Shown: positions 26,728 through 36,785, counted from the stretch's first letter. The stretch: DNA of 64,000 bases from DATKFM01 sp963810485 (GCA_963810485.1 CAWENQ010000004.1:1-64000); one strand, 5' to 3'. Notes: a model not told the origin generated them from the letters alone. Made by a program: numbers and translations.

Positions 26728-26969
26728 GTCTTGGCGGCGGGCTTGTTACGATAGGGATTTTCTAGAGAGTTCATCAGCCGCTGCAGGACTTCGCGCACCT
26801 GCGCTTCATCGCAGCCGATCAGAATCGCATCTTCCAGCGCGTCCTGGGCGATCTGCTGCAGCTCCGCCAAGTTCTCGTTCAGCACCTTGATCTTGTCGAC
26901 GCAGGAAACGGGCTGGCCGTCAGGCTGGCGCCAAACAGGAAAGTCGCTCTTGGGCGGTTGCTGGCTCAC
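26724..26969 (-). CDS. Small conserved alphaproteobacterial protein, unknown function
   Basis: An 81-residue soluble protein, acidic and helical, with two cysteines (VSCVDK and IGCDEA). It starts MSQQPPKSDFPVWRQPDG, a pattern I associate with small proteins beside aat in alphaproteobacteria, but I cannot name a family. Its last codons overlap the DUF2155 start by four bases, giving tight coupling. No membrane segment or signal is present, so it is cytoplasmic. Confidence 0.72.
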   Translation of the reverse strand: MSQQPPKSDFPVWRQPDGQPVSCVDKIKVLNENLAELQQIAQDALEDAILIGCDEAQVREVLQRLMNSLENPYRNKPAAKT

Positions 26970-27048
26970 GGCGTCGCGCGGGATCTGGATGTCGAAATAT
27001 GGAACTGGAAACGGTTCACTTTTATATGGGGGTGGGTTCGCGCCCTAA

Positions 27049-27531
27049 TCAAGGCTGCGCCGCGCCGTCGGTCCCCTGTCCGCTCTTGTCGCTGGCGCTG
27101 CCGAAGACAAAGCGGCCGAGAAGATCGGCGATGTTCACGGGGTCCTGCGTGACGGAAATCTCTCCGCCCGCCTCGATGATTTCATCGGCGCCGCCCGGTT
27201 CCAGCGACAGGTAGTTGCCGCCCAGCAAGCCGTCGCTGAGGATTCGTGCGGCCGTGTCCGCCGGCAACTTGATGTCGTCGCGAATGCTGAGGCGCAGAAT
27301 GGCCTGGAAGGTCTCGAGATCGAGGCGCTGGTCGACAATGCTGCCGACTTTGATGCCGGAGAGCCGCACGTCACTGCCACTCACCAATCCGTCGACGCGG
27401 CCGAACTTTGCCGTGACTTCATAGCCATCGACCCCGCCCGTGCTGCTGCTGCCATAGGCAAAGGCCAGGAAAAACACCGCCACCAACAGGACGACGGCGC
27501 CCATGATCGTTTCGATGATGTTGCGGTTCAT
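27049..27531 (-). CDS. mlaD: MlaD-family lipid transport protein (MCE domain)
   Basis: A 160-residue inner-membrane-anchored MCE protein that forms hexamers in the phospholipid transport pathway between inner and outer membrane. The N-terminal anchor is IMGAVVLLVAVFFLAFAYG (about 9-27). The MCE core shows GYEVTAKFGRVDGLVSGSDVRLSGIKVGSI, DIKLPADTAARI and LLGGNYLSLEPGG. The rest of the Mla ATPase-permease complex is not nearby, so this gene is separated from mlaFE. It lies between NDUFA12 and the DUF2155 pair, a common alphaproteobacterial neighbourhood. Confidence 0.94.
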   Translation of the reverse strand: MNRNIIETIMGAVVLLVAVFFLAFAYGSSSTGGVDGYEVTAKFGRVDGLVSGSDVRLSGIKVGSIVDQRLDLETFQAILRLSIRDDIKLPADTAARILSDGLLGGNYLSLEPGGADEIIEAGGEISVTQDPVNIADLLGRFVFGSASDKSGQGTDGAAQP

Positions 27532-27580
27532 TGTCCGGAAAATCGGTGGGGATTGCGGCGCGGAGAAGGCAAGGGATCGC

Positions 27581-27937
27581 TCAATTCGGCACCCAGGGTT
27601 CGTAGTCGCCCGTGCCCTTGGCCCGTTGCCCGCCCTTTAGGGTGTGGCCGGGCGGCCGATAGGCCTGGGCGCTGCCGGTGAGATTGGGGAGATGGGGCTT
27701 CTGCCAGGGCTTCACCTGCGGCGCGACCACTGTCGGCGGCTCGACGACGGTGCGGTGCAGCCAGCCATGCCATTCCGGTGGAACCCGCGACGCCTCAACC
27801 TCGCCATTATAAATGACCCAGCGGCGCTCGCGCTGCTGGCCCTTGGTGCGGCGATCCAGGTAGTAGCGATTGCCGAACTGGTCCGAGCCCACGAGCTCGC
27901 CGAAGAAACGGGTGAATAGCTTGGTTCCGAAGCTCAT
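27581..27937 (-). CDS. NADH:ubiquinone oxidoreductase accessory subunit, NDUFA12 family
   Basis: A 118-residue homologue of mitochondrial complex I subunit NDUFA12 (B17.2), retained in alphaproteobacteria. Recognisable stretches are FFGELVGSDQFGNRYYLDRR, RRWVIYNGEVEASRVPPEWHGWLH and the C-terminal GGQRAKGTGDYEPWVPN. It binds the peripheral arm of complex I and has no catalytic residues of its own. The other complex I genes are not in the window. This gene is the best single phylogenetic marker here for an alphaproteobacterium. Confidence 0.96.
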   Translation of the reverse strand: MSFGTKLFTRFFGELVGSDQFGNRYYLDRRTKGQQRERRWVIYNGEVEASRVPPEWHGWLHRTVVEPPTVVAPQVKPWQKPHLPNLTGSAQAYRPPGHTLKGGQRAKGTGDYEPWVPN

Positions 27938-27949
27938 GCTGGCCTTAGC

Positions 27950-29035
27950 GTGGTGTCGGTGCGGCGCCCCGCGCCTGCCCTATGCCCTTACCGGCCCTGG
28001 GTGATTCCCGGTCCGAGGCGGCGGGACTATGGCATCGGGCCCGTCGGGCTGTCTAGCCCTGGACAGGGCTGCCCCCGGTCCCTAAAGCTGGCTATCAAGC
28101 CCACAAAAAGGCCACCGGAGACAGCCCTGACCGCCCCCGCAACCCTGCCGGCGCCAAGCCACGCCCGAGCGTTTTGGATTGGCACCCTGGCGGCCGTCAT
28201 GACGCCCACTTTCTTTGGCTCCATCACCACCTTGTCGAAGATCTCCTATGAATCCGGGACTACGGCGCAGACCTTGGTTCTAGTGCGTTGTCTCGTGTTC
28301 GTGGTCGCCATCGGCCTGTTGCTCAAATTCCTGCGCCGTCCGCTGACGCTGTCGCGCGATGGTCTCCGCGGCTCGCTCTGGATTGCGGCGGCAACGGCCG
28401 TCATGTCGCTCGGCTACCTGGCGTCCGTCGCCTTCATCCCGGTGACGTTGTCGGCGATCATCTTCTTTACGTTTCCACTGCTCGTCGCCCTGTTCGCGGC
28501 GATCACCGGCCGGGAAAGCCTGTCGCCACTGAAGGTAGTGGCGCTCTGCGTCGCCTTCGCCGGCCTGGTCCTGGCGCTGGGCCCCAATCTGGAAACGCTG
28601 GATATCCGCGGCATTGCCTGTTCCGCGGCCGGCGGCACCGCCATGGCGCTCACCATCACCTTTTCCGGCCCGGTGCTGCAGCGCCACGACCCCATGACCA
28701 TGAACGTCTACATCAACCTCTGGATGATGATCGCGGTCGCGATCGTCTTCTATTTTGTGGGCGGGCTGGCCTGGCCGACGACAGCCGGCGGTTTTGCCGC
28801 GGCAGCGGGCGTCTGCGCGCTCTATGTGGTCGCCTTCACCACCTGGCTGCTGTCTTTGCGCCTGATCAGCCCGGTCCGCGTCGCCAGCATATTCAATCTT
28901 GAACCGCTGATCACCATCGCCGTCGCCTATGCGGTGCTGCAGGAGAGATTGACGATGATCCAGTCCCTCGGTGTTGCCCTCGTGCTCGGCGCCATACTCA
29001 CCCTGACATTGTTCGGTCACCGGGCGCCTAAATAG
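27950..29035 (+). CDS. EamA/DMT family transporter (start uncertain)
   Basis: A ten-helix drug/metabolite transporter superfamily protein. Hydrophobic helices run from about residue 75 to 355; the two EamA repeats are visible (PTFFGSITTLSKISYESG and a second around LVVAYAV-like LITIAVAYAVLQERLTMIQ). The open frame begins at GTG 27950, but the first 60 residues (RRPAPALCPYRPWVIPGPRR) look untranslated. There is no ATG between there and the first helix, so the true start is probably a GTG, TTG or CTG nearer residue 50-60, or a base error hides it. Substrate unknown. Confidence 0.75.
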   Translation: MVSVRRPAPALCPYRPWVIPGPRRRDYGIGPVGLSSPGQGCPRSLKLAIKPTKRPPETALTAPATLPAPSHARAFWIGTLAAVMTPTFFGSITTLSKISYESGTTAQTLVLVRCLVFVVAIGLLLKFLRRPLTLSRDGLRGSLWIAAATAVMSLGYLASVAFIPVTLSAIIFFTFPLLVALFAAITGRESLSPLKVVALCVAFAGLVLALGPNLETLDIRGIACSAAGGTAMALTITFSGPVLQRHDPMTMNVYINLWMMIAVAIVFYFVGGLAWPTTAGGFAAAAGVCALYVVAFTTWLLSLRLISPVRVASIFNLEPLITIAVAYAVLQERLTMIQSLGVALVLGAILTLTLFGHRAPK

Positions 29036-29106
29036 ACGCGCATGAATCGGCTGGACCGGCCGGGTCGCACTGGTAGCATCCTCGTTCTGTCAAAGGGGGA
29101 TGCAGG

Positions 29107-29883
29107 ATGAAGGGACTCGAAAACAAACGCGTGGTCATCACCGCGGCCGCCACGGGAATCGGCCGCGCGACGGCCGAGGCCTTTCTCGCCGCCGGCGCGA
29201 AGCTTCATATCTGCGATGTCGACAATGACGGCCTTGCGGCATTCAAGGCGGAATATCCCGCGATCGGCACGACCGTCGCCGACGTTGCCGCCGAGGATCA
29301 GGTCGACCGGCTGTTCAAGGAAGCGATGGAAACGCTCGGCGGCCTCGACGTGCTGGTGAACAACGCCGGCATCGCCGGGCCGACGGCGAACCTCGAGGAC
29401 TGCACGCCCGAGGATTGGCGGCGGACATTGGCGGTCAATCTGGACGGCGCCTATCTCTGCACCCGCCGGGCCATTCCCTTCATGAAGAAGGCTCAGTCCG
29501 GCAGCATCGTCAATCTGTCGTCATCCGCCGGAATCTTCGGCTTCGCCCGCCGTACGCCCTATGCCTCGGCCAAGTGGGCGATTGTCGGCTTGACCAAATC
29601 CCTGGCGCTGGAGCTGGGGCCGTTCGGCATCAGGGTCAATTGCATCTGCCCGGGACCGGTGGAGGGGGCGCGCATCGAGCGGGTGATCGCGGCCGAAGCC
29701 AAGGCCAGCGGCCGTTCGCCCAATGAGGTTCGCAGCAGCATGGTGCAGTACAACGCGCTGAAGACCTTCATCAGCCCGAAGGATATCGCCAACATGATCG
29801 TGTTCCTGTGCTCGTCCGCCGGCGCGCGGATCTCCGGCCAGGCGCTGCCGGTCGACGGCTATACCTATACGTTGGGACAGTGA
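29107..29883 (+). CDS. Short-chain dehydrogenase/reductase
   Basis: A 258-residue SDR. The cofactor motif is TAAATGIGRA (about 12-21), with acidic Asp in CDVDN after strand 2 suggesting NAD preference. NNAG, the SSSAG serine and the catalytic YASAK (Tyr-x-x-x-Lys) are all normal, unlike the SDR at 19904-20662. The loop CPGPVEGARIERV follows. It is followed 19 bases later by an alpha/beta hydrolase, so they may work on one substrate. The substrate is not predictable. Confidence 0.92.
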   Translation: MKGLENKRVVITAAATGIGRATAEAFLAAGAKLHICDVDNDGLAAFKAEYPAIGTTVADVAAEDQVDRLFKEAMETLGGLDVLVNNAGIAGPTANLEDCTPEDWRRTLAVNLDGAYLCTRRAIPFMKKAQSGSIVNLSSSAGIFGFARRTPYASAKWAIVGLTKSLALELGPFGIRVNCICPGPVEGARIERVIAAEAKASGRSPNEVRSSMVQYNALKTFISPKDIANMIVFLCSSAGARISGQALPVDGYTYTLGQ

Positions 29884-29902
29884 CAGGGATCGGCGCAACG
29901 CC

Positions 29903-30694
29903 ATGCCCCGCATTTCCATCTCCACCGGCGTAACTCTGGACTATGCCGAGAGCGGCAATCCGCAAGGGCCTGTGGTCGTCTTCGTCCATGGCTATCTGGA
30001 CTCGCGGCGTATCTGGGATCCCGCCCTGCCCCATCTGCCGAAGAGCCACAGGCTCATTTTCGTCAGCCAGCGCGGCTTCGGCGACGCCGACAAGCCGCAA
30101 ACGGGATTTACCCAGACCGACTATGTGAAGGACCTGGAGGCCTTCCTCGACACCCTCGGCATTCGCCAGGCGACAGTTGTCGGCCATTCCATGGGTGGGC
30201 TCATCGCCCATTACTTCGCCGTTCGCAATCCGATGAAAACCAACAAGCTGGTGCTGGTTGGAACCGCGCCAACGGCCGCCAACAGCGCGATCGTCGGCGG
30301 GACCGTCATGGACGAGATCAACGCGCTGACCGACCCGATCGACCCGGCCTTTGTCCGGATGTCCCAAGGTGAACAAGTCCGCACGCCCGTGCCCGAGGCG
30401 GTCTTCGAGGCCATCGTCGCGGAGACGCTCAAGGCACCGGCGCGGTCCTGGCAGGGCGCCATGGCCGGCATGTTGAGCGAGGATCACGCCATCAGCCTGG
30501 CGGAGATCAAATGCCCAACCCTGATCCTGTACGGCGATGGCGACATATACTTCACCATGGACGAGCAGCGGGAATTGCAACGGCTCATGCCCCAGGCCCG
30601 GCTCAAGATTTATCCCGGCGTCGGTCACGGCCTGCAATGGGAGAAGCCGGCCGAATTCGCCGCCGACCTGACGGCGTTTCTCGCCGGTACATAG
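29903..30694 (+). CDS. Alpha/beta hydrolase
   Basis: A 263-residue alpha/beta-hydrolase-fold enzyme. The oxyanion region is VVFVHGYLDSRRIWDP, the nucleophile elbow is GHSMGGL (Ser at about 97), the acid is in LILYGDGDIYF and the catalytic His in GVGHGLQWEKP. No signal peptide is present, so it is cytoplasmic. The form is closest to haloalkane dehalogenase/epoxide hydrolase/esterase-like proteins. The SDR upstream suggests a shared catabolic or detoxification step, which is inference. Confidence 0.9.
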   Translation: MPRISISTGVTLDYAESGNPQGPVVVFVHGYLDSRRIWDPALPHLPKSHRLIFVSQRGFGDADKPQTGFTQTDYVKDLEAFLDTLGIRQATVVGHSMGGLIAHYFAVRNPMKTNKLVLVGTAPTAANSAIVGGTVMDEINALTDPIDPAFVRMSQGEQVRTPVPEAVFEAIVAETLKAPARSWQGAMAGMLSEDHAISLAEIKCPTLILYGDGDIYFTMDEQRELQRLMPQARLKIYPGVGHGLQWEKPAEFAADLTAFLAGT

Positions 30695-30927
30695 CCGCGA
30701 TCCGACGGATTGCGATGCCATCGGCGGAATAGGCATGGAAACCCTGCCGAAATACCCGCCAGACGCTTGATTTACCGCAACAACTGCGACTCCTTGGTTA
30801 ACAGTTCCTCAATCATTCGCCGATTAATATAGGTTGATAGTTCAAGGCTGCGGGGACGAGTCCGTCCGCGCTGTCGGTGGGTGATTTATGCGATCGACCA
30901 AGTCCCGGAAATCAGAAGTCATGGGTT

Positions 30928-31224
30928 GTGACAAAGGGCGCGGAATGCCGCGTTGCCCTTCCCGCGCGCCTGGATCCAGGGGCGCTCGCCAATCTGCACA
31001 AATCGCTGCTGGCGGCCGCGGATCAGAAGAAGCCGATCGTGATCGATGCTGAACAGGTTTCGACCCTGTCGACCGTCTGCGCGCAAACGCTTCTCGCCGC
31101 TGCCAAGAGTTTCCAGAAGCGCGACCTGTCCTTCTGCATCAAGCGGCCCTCCGATGTCTTCGTCGCCACATTCGACGGGTTGGGGCTGTTCTCTTCCCTG
31201 ATGAGCTGGGAGATCCGTCAGTGA
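30928..31224 (+). CDS. STAS-domain protein at the head of the chemotaxis operon
   Basis: About 98 residues of STAS fold (anti-sigma-antagonist type): CRVALPARLDPGALANLHKSLLAA, VIDAEQVSTLSTVCAQTLLAAAKSF and GLGLFSSLMSW. I prefer GTG 30928 because the fold begins there; the frame is open to GTG 30877. The promoter region (30770-30876) is AT-rich (ATTAATATAGG near 30823) after GC-rich coding. It is ten bases before cheA. STAS proteins heading che operons are known in alphaproteobacteria. Its target is unknown. Confidence 0.8.
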   Translation: MTKGAECRVALPARLDPGALANLHKSLLAAADQKKPIVIDAEQVSTLSTVCAQTLLAAAKSFQKRDLSFCIKRPSDVFVATFDGLGLFSSLMSWEIRQ

Positions 31225-31233
31225 GCCATCGCC

Positions 31234-33302
31234 ATGGATGAGATCGCACAGCTTCGCCAGACTTACTTCCAGGAATGCGATGAGGTCCTGAGCGAATTCG
31301 AGGGCCACCTCATGGCGCTCGACGAAGGCCGGGGCAATGCCGAAACATTGCGCGCTGCCTTCCGCGCCATCCACTCCATCAAGGGCGGCGCCAGCGCTTT
31401 CGGTTACCGCCGGCTGGTCAATTTCGCTCATGCGCTCGAGACCCTGCTCGACAAGCTGCGCAACGGCAGTGCGACGCTGACGGCCGACACGATCAGCCTT
31501 CTGCTGCGGGCCGCCGATATCGTCGCCGACCTGGTTCGCGCCGCGCAGAGCGGCGGCGAACTGATCGAGAAGCATGAAAGCGCCGTGCATGACGCCCTGG
31601 TGCTGCGCGCCGATGCCGGGCCGGAGGCCAACGCGCCCCAGGCCGCTTCGACCGTCGCCAGTGTCAGCATGACGCCTGCGCCGGCGGACAAGCATCATTT
31701 CCGGATCGTCTTCAATCCCAAGCCGGACCTCTTTCAGCGGGGAGTCGAGCCTCAGCTTTTGATTGCCGAGCTGCGCCAGAGCGGCAGCCTGACGGCGACG
31801 GCCGACGCCAGTGCCGTGCCGGCGTTGGAAGAGTTCGATCCCAAGAAGAACTACCTCACCTGGACGTTGGAGCTGGAAACAGCAGCGACGGCCGAAGCGA
31901 TTGCAGAGACGCTTAGCTTTGTTGCCGATGAGGAAGAGCTGTCCGTCACCAACCTAGATCAGGCTGTCGGCAATGGCGCGATGCAGGCGCCGGCCGGCGA
32001 CACCGACCAAGGCAGCAACGGCGATCTAACCTCCAAGCCGGCTGCAGAAGCCTCGCCGAAAGCTGCCGCCAACGGCGACGACGCTTCCGGCACGGCGCCG
32101 GTCGTCAGTTCCATTCGCGTCGATTTGCACAAGCTGGATACGCTGGTCAATCTCGTCGGCGAACTTGTCATCAGCCAGGCCATGCTCAACGAGCAACTGA
32201 GCCTGGTGCCTACCGACAAGTTCCCGGGACTGATCCGCGGCGTTCAGGAGCTGTCGCAGCATGCGCGCAATCTCCAGGAGAGCGTGATGTCGATGCGCGC
32301 CCAGCCGGTGAAGCTGGTGTTTGCCCGGCTGCCGCGCCTGGTGCGCGAGGTCGCTGCCGAGACCGGCAAGCGCGTCCGGCTGGTAATGATCGGTGAAGAT
32401 ACCGAAATCGACAAGACTGTGATCGAGCACTTGCACGATCCCCTCACCCACATGATCCGCAATGCGATCGACCATGGCATCGAGACGCCGGAAGAGCGCA
32501 TGGCCATGGGCAAGCCGCCCGAGGGCGTGATCCGCGTTTCCGCCAGCCATATCGGCGGCAAGATCGTGATCCAGCTCGCCGACGACGGCCGCGGCATCAA
32601 CCGCCAGAAGGTCCTGGCGCGGGCGATCGAGAAGGACATCGTCCTGCGCGACCAGCAGCTCAACGACGAGCAGATCGACAACCTGATTTTCGCGCCCGGC
32701 CTGACCACGGCAGCGGCCGTTTCCAACATCAGCGGACGCGGCGTCGGCATGGACATCGTGCGCCGGAACATCCAGCGCCTCGGCGGGCGCATCACCATCC
32801 GGTCGACGCCGGGTATCGAGTTCGATCTTCTATCTCTCCCTGCCGCTGACACTGGCGGTGCTCGACGGGATGGTTGTGCGCGTCGGCGACGAGACCTATG
32901 TGGTGCCGCTGTCCAACATGGTGGAAACGCTACGGCCCCAGCCGGGCCAGGTGCGTACGCTCGTCGGCGGCGGCGATGTGCTGTCGCTGCGCGGCGAGTA
33001 CGTGCCGATGGTCTATCTGCATCGGCAATTCGCTGTTGAGCAGGCGAACACGGATATCTCCAAAGCGCTGGTCATGCTGGTGGAAACCGACGCCAGCATG
33101 CGGATCGGCCTGGTGGTGGACGAGATCGTCGGCCAGCAGCAAGTCGTCATCAAGAGTTCTGGAATCCAATTACGATGCGATCCACGGCATCGGCGGCGCC
33201 ACCATTCTCGGCAACGGCCGGGTGGCGCTGATCGTCGACGTCAGCATGCTGCTGACCGGCAGAATCTCGCCCGACAGCCCTTTCGTATCGAATGCAGCCT
33301 AG
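31234..33302 (+). CDS. cheA: Chemotaxis histidine kinase CheA, frame broken by two +1 insertions
   Basis: CheA takes signal from receptors and phosphorylates CheY and CheB. The HPt domain carries His47 in AIHSIKGGAS. After a variable P2-like region comes the dimerisation helix pair (VNLVGELVISQAMLNEQ), the ATP-binding domain (DPLTHMIRNAIDHGIE, DDGRGI, GRGVGMDIVRRNIQRLGG) and a CheW-like C-terminal domain. The frame shifts near 32824 (ATCGAGTTCGATC) and near 33157 (AAGAGTTCTGGAATCC). Removing one T at each restores FYLSLPLTLAVLDG and SLESNYDAIHG, giving 688 residues. Both sites read GAGTTC where GAGTC is expected. These are probable base-call errors. It lies between the STAS gene and cheW. Confidence 0.93.
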
Positions 33303-33320
33303 AGCAAAGGAGCATTGACT

Positions 33321-33821
33321 ATGGCCCAAGCGCAAACATCCTTCGATCCCATGCGCCTCACCGACACGGGCGACGCCCAGGACAAGGCGCTGTCGCGCCA
33401 GGTCGTCTGCTTCCGCGTCGGCGCGGAAAGCTACGGCGTCGACATCCGGCTGGTGCGCGAAATCCGCGCCTGGTCGCCGACCACGAACCTGCCGAACACG
33501 CCCGACTATGTCCGGGGCGTGATCAACATCCGCGGCTCGATCGTGCCGATCCTTGACGTCCGCGCGCGGTTCGGCCAAGGCCAGACCGACGCCAACAAGG
33601 CGCACGTCGTCATCGTTGTCGCCATCGGCAGCCGCCTGGTCGGCCTGCTGGTGGATGCGGTGTCCGATATCGTCGCCGTGAACGAGAGCGAAGTGAAGGC
33701 CGTTCCCGATGTGAGCGGCGCCTCGGCGCATGAATGCCTGGAAGGCATCGTCACGATCAACGAGCAGATGGTGGCGCTGGTCGCCGCCGAGCGCATCGCC
33801 CTGCCGGTCGCATTGAACTAG
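33321..33821 (+). CDS. cheW: Chemotaxis adaptor CheW
   Basis: A 166-residue adaptor linking the chemoreceptor to CheA. The SH3-like CheW fold is shown by VVCFRVGAESYGVDIRLVREI, LPNTPDYVRGVINIRGSIVPILDVRARFG and LVGLLVDAVSDIVAV. AAGGAG at 33306-33310 precedes ATG 33321; a TTG six bases earlier is less likely. It is 18 bases after cheA and 69 bases before the receptor gene. Confidence 0.96.
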   Translation: MAQAQTSFDPMRLTDTGDAQDKALSRQVVCFRVGAESYGVDIRLVREIRAWSPTTNLPNTPDYVRGVINIRGSIVPILDVRARFGQGQTDANKAHVVIVVAIGSRLVGLLVDAVSDIVAVNESEVKAVPDVSGASAHECLEGIVTINEQMVALVAAERIALPVALN

Positions 33822-33890
33822 GCACCTCGACGAGGCACCCCGCAGTTTCAAGGGAAGTTGCGGGCAACGGCGCAGAAAGCAGTCCCGGTT

Positions 33891-36515
33891 ATGGTTGAAG
33901 CGGCTCCGCAGCAAGGCGATTCGTCAGGTCTCCAGGGCCTGGATCGTTCGCTCGGCCGCTTGACGGGCGGCTTCTCAATCCGGCTGTTGCTGCTGTCCGC
34001 GATCGGATTCCTCTCCATTCTTCTGCTCACGGCCCTGGGCCTCCAGGCGGCCAGCGCCTGGGTAACTTACCGGACCGCCGCACAATTCGCCGTCCTGAAC
34101 GAAGCGACCGACATCTACGTCATCGGGCTCCAGGAACTGGTCAAGGAACGGCTGGCGACGAACAATGCCCTGCAGAGCGACATAGCCACCACGGCCGAAA
34201 CAATCGCCGCCATCGCCGCGTTCCGTGCCGACGCGGACGGGCGCCTGGCCGACGCGCTGGCGCGGCTCGCCGCCGTGCAGACGCCGACGGAATTCGACGA
34301 AAAATTCCACGCGGTGGTCGAGAAACGCGAGAAATACCTCGCCATTCGCGCAAAGGTCGACAAGGAACTGGCCCTTCCCTTCGCGAAGCGCGATCGAAAA
34401 TTCTTCAAAGAGTATCTCGATAACAGCAATCTGCTCATCGACACCGCAGTGAACGCCTGGCGCCGCATCTCGCGGGAATCCGTCGGCACCGACGCCATCT
34501 TGCGGGACCTCGCGCAGATCAGGGATTTCGCCTGGAGTTTGCAGGACACCGCCGAGCGCGAGCGGCTCAATGTCGCTCAATCGATTGCGACGCAGACGCC
34601 GATGCAGGAGCAGATCCAAAAGGAAAACAACGCCAAAAGAGTGCAGATCAATCAGCTCAATCTGATCCTCAAACAGATGAACGTCGGTAAGATCGACCCG
34701 AAAATCGGCGAAGCGCTGACTAAGATCGAGGAAAGTTACTTTCAAGCGTACCGGACGCTCCTGACGAAGGTTGAGCGCGCAAGCAACATTGCCCTGGCGA
34801 CCAACAAATCGCAGTTCACGCTCCCCAAGCCGGACTACCCGATGGACGCGCAGGCATGGTCGGATCAGACGCGGCCTCAGGTGGCGACGTTCTTCGACCT
34901 GCTTCTTGCAGCAGCTCAGGTCAGCGAGCAACGCACGCTTTCCGCGCACAATGACGCCTTGATGTGGCTGGTGTGGATTGTCGGCCTCATGATCTCCGGC
35001 GTCCTCGTCGCCGCGGGATGCGGCTACTTCGTGGTTCGCCGGGTGACCCGTCCGATCGACCAGCTTTCCTCGATCATGCAGCGGCTGGCCCAGCGGGACC
35101 TGGACGTCCTGATACCGGGCACGGAACGCCGCGACGAACTGGGCGCCATGGCCAGGGCTGTCGAGGTTTTCAAGCAGAATACGCTGGCCAAGGACCGGCT
35201 GGAGGCCGAGGCGGACGCCCGCGCCGCCGCCGCCAAGGCCGAAGCGGATCTCCGCAATACCGAGCTGCAGTTCCAGGAAGAGCTCGCGGCCCTGATCGAT
35301 TCCGCCGCCGCCGGCGATCTCTCGCGCCGCATCGATCTCACGGGCAAGAGCGGCCTGATGCTGAAGCTCGGCGAGGGCATGAACCGCTGGGCCGAGACCA
35401 TCAAAGTGGCGCTTGGCGAAGTGCTGCGGATGATGTCGGCGCTGGCCCAAGGCGACCTGTCGATCCGTGTCACGGGCGAGTACGAGGCCGATCTGCTGCA
35501 ACTGCAGAAGGACACCAACGCCACCGCCGACAAGCTGGCCGCCATCGTCGGCCAGACGGTCGACGGCATCAGCGCCATCAAGTCCGCGACCGCGCAGCTC
35601 GCGAGCGGCTCATCCGATCTGTCCTCCCGCACGGAAGAGCAGGTCGCCAGCCTGGAAGAAATGGCGGCCGCGATCCGTCAGCTATCGGTCACGATCAAGC
35701 AGAACGCGGAGAATGCCCAGCAGGCCAATCAGCTCGCGGCGACCGCGCGCGCCGCGGCCGAAGGCGGCGGCAATGTCGCCACCAACGCGATCACCGCCAT
35801 GGGGCAGATCGAAGCCTCCTCCGGCCGCATCTCCGAGATCGTCGGCTTGATCGAAGAAATCGCCTTCCAGACCAATCTTCTGGCGTTGAACGCCGCCGTC
35901 GAGGCGGCGCGTGCCGGAGAAGCGGGCCGCGGCTTCGCGGTGGTCGCAGCCGAAGTCCGCGCCCTGGCGCAGCGTTCTTCCCAAGCTTCGAAGGAGATCA
36001 AGGGGCTGATCAGCGAAAGCTCGCAGCAGGTCCGCGCCGGCGTCGAGATGGTCAACAAGGCCGGCAGCAGCCTGTCGGAGATCGTCGGCTCCGTACAGCG
36101 GGTCGCCGGCATCGTCGCGGAAATCGCCTCGGCCAGCCGCGAGCAATCCGCCGGCGTGCAGGAAGTGGACGATTCCGTCACGCAGATGGAGTCGGTCACG
36201 CAGAAGAACGCCGCGCTGGTGGAGGAGTCGACATCGTCGCTGACTTCCGTCGACGCCCAGGTCGATAGCGTTGCCCGGGTCATCAGCTTCTTCGGGGCCG
36301 GTGCATCGGCTCTGCGGAAGGCCGCCCGGCCGCAGGGCGCCAGAACATTGCAATCGCAGCTCCCTGGGCGGCTCTCCGCGGAGGTCGACACCGGTGAACC
36401 ACCGCAAGCGGATCCCACTGCCTTACCGGTCGCCGAGGCCCAGAGGCCGGCAGCCGCAGCGTCCCGCCGGACCGCCGGCATGTCGAAGAAACAGGTGAAC
36501 TGGGACGAGTTCTAG
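33891..36515 (+). CDS. Methyl-accepting chemotaxis protein with C-terminal NWDEF tether
   Basis: An 874-residue chemoreceptor. Helix TM1 is at about 31-53, a large predicted helical periplasmic domain of about 300 residues follows, then TM2 (about 357-380), a HAMP domain, a second HAMP-like region, and the MA signalling domain with the EEIAFQTNLLALNAAVEAARAGE hairpin tip. The chain ends NWDEF, matching the xWxxF pentapeptide that tethers CheR and CheB to high-abundance receptors such as Tsr. A TTG at 33858 would extend the N-terminus by 11 residues. The ligand is unknown; the periplasmic domain is not one I can name. Confidence 0.94.
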   Translation: MVEAAPQQGDSSGLQGLDRSLGRLTGGFSIRLLLLSAIGFLSILLLTALGLQAASAWVTYRTAAQFAVLNEATDIYVIGLQELVKERLATNNALQSDIATTAETIAAIAAFRADADGRLADALARLAAVQTPTEFDEKFHAVVEKREKYLAIRAKVDKELALPFAKRDRKFFKEYLDNSNLLIDTAVNAWRRISRESVGTDAILRDLAQIRDFAWSLQDTAERERLNVAQSIATQTPMQEQIQKENNAKRVQINQLNLILKQMNVGKIDPKIGEALTKIEESYFQAYRTLLTKVERASNIALATNKSQFTLPKPDYPMDAQAWSDQTRPQVATFFDLLLAAAQVSEQRTLSAHNDALMWLVWIVGLMISGVLVAAGCGYFVVRRVTRPIDQLSSIMQRLAQRDLDVLIPGTERRDELGAMARAVEVFKQNTLAKDRLEAEADARAAAAKAEADLRNTELQFQEELAALIDSAAAGDLSRRIDLTGKSGLMLKLGEGMNRWAETIKVALGEVLRMMSALAQGDLSIRVTGEYEADLLQLQKDTNATADKLAAIVGQTVDGISAIKSATAQLASGSSDLSSRTEEQVASLEEMAAAIRQLSVTIKQNAENAQQANQLAATARAAAEGGGNVATNAITAMGQIEASSGRISEIVGLIEEIAFQTNLLALNAAVEAARAGEAGRGFAVVAAEVRALAQRSSQASKEIKGLISESSQQVRAGVEMVNKAGSSLSEIVGSVQRVAGIVAEIASASREQSAGVQEVDDSVTQMESVTQKNAALVEESTSSLTSVDAQVDSVARVISFFGAGASALRKAARPQGARTLQSQLPGRLSAEVDTGEPPQADPTALPVAEAQRPAAAASRRTAGMSKKQVNWDEF

Positions 36516-36785
36516 CTTCCAGAGCGTTCGCCGCGCCCACATCTTGGTTTGGAAAAAACCTAAATCGACTTCTCTGAAAACGACACTCTCCGCCGAAACG
36601 ATTTGGCAACAAAGCCGGCGTTCACGCCTGGTGGCGCTAAACTGGGCGTTAACTATTCAGAAGGTAATCTAGCTCCGTCGACTGCCATTCGGGTTGTAAT
36701 GGCGACCGGCAGCAGTGGCGCCTCCGAAGTACGACGGCAAAGTCGGTCGGCAGCGTTTGTGGACTTGGCTCATCAACGGGGCGTC

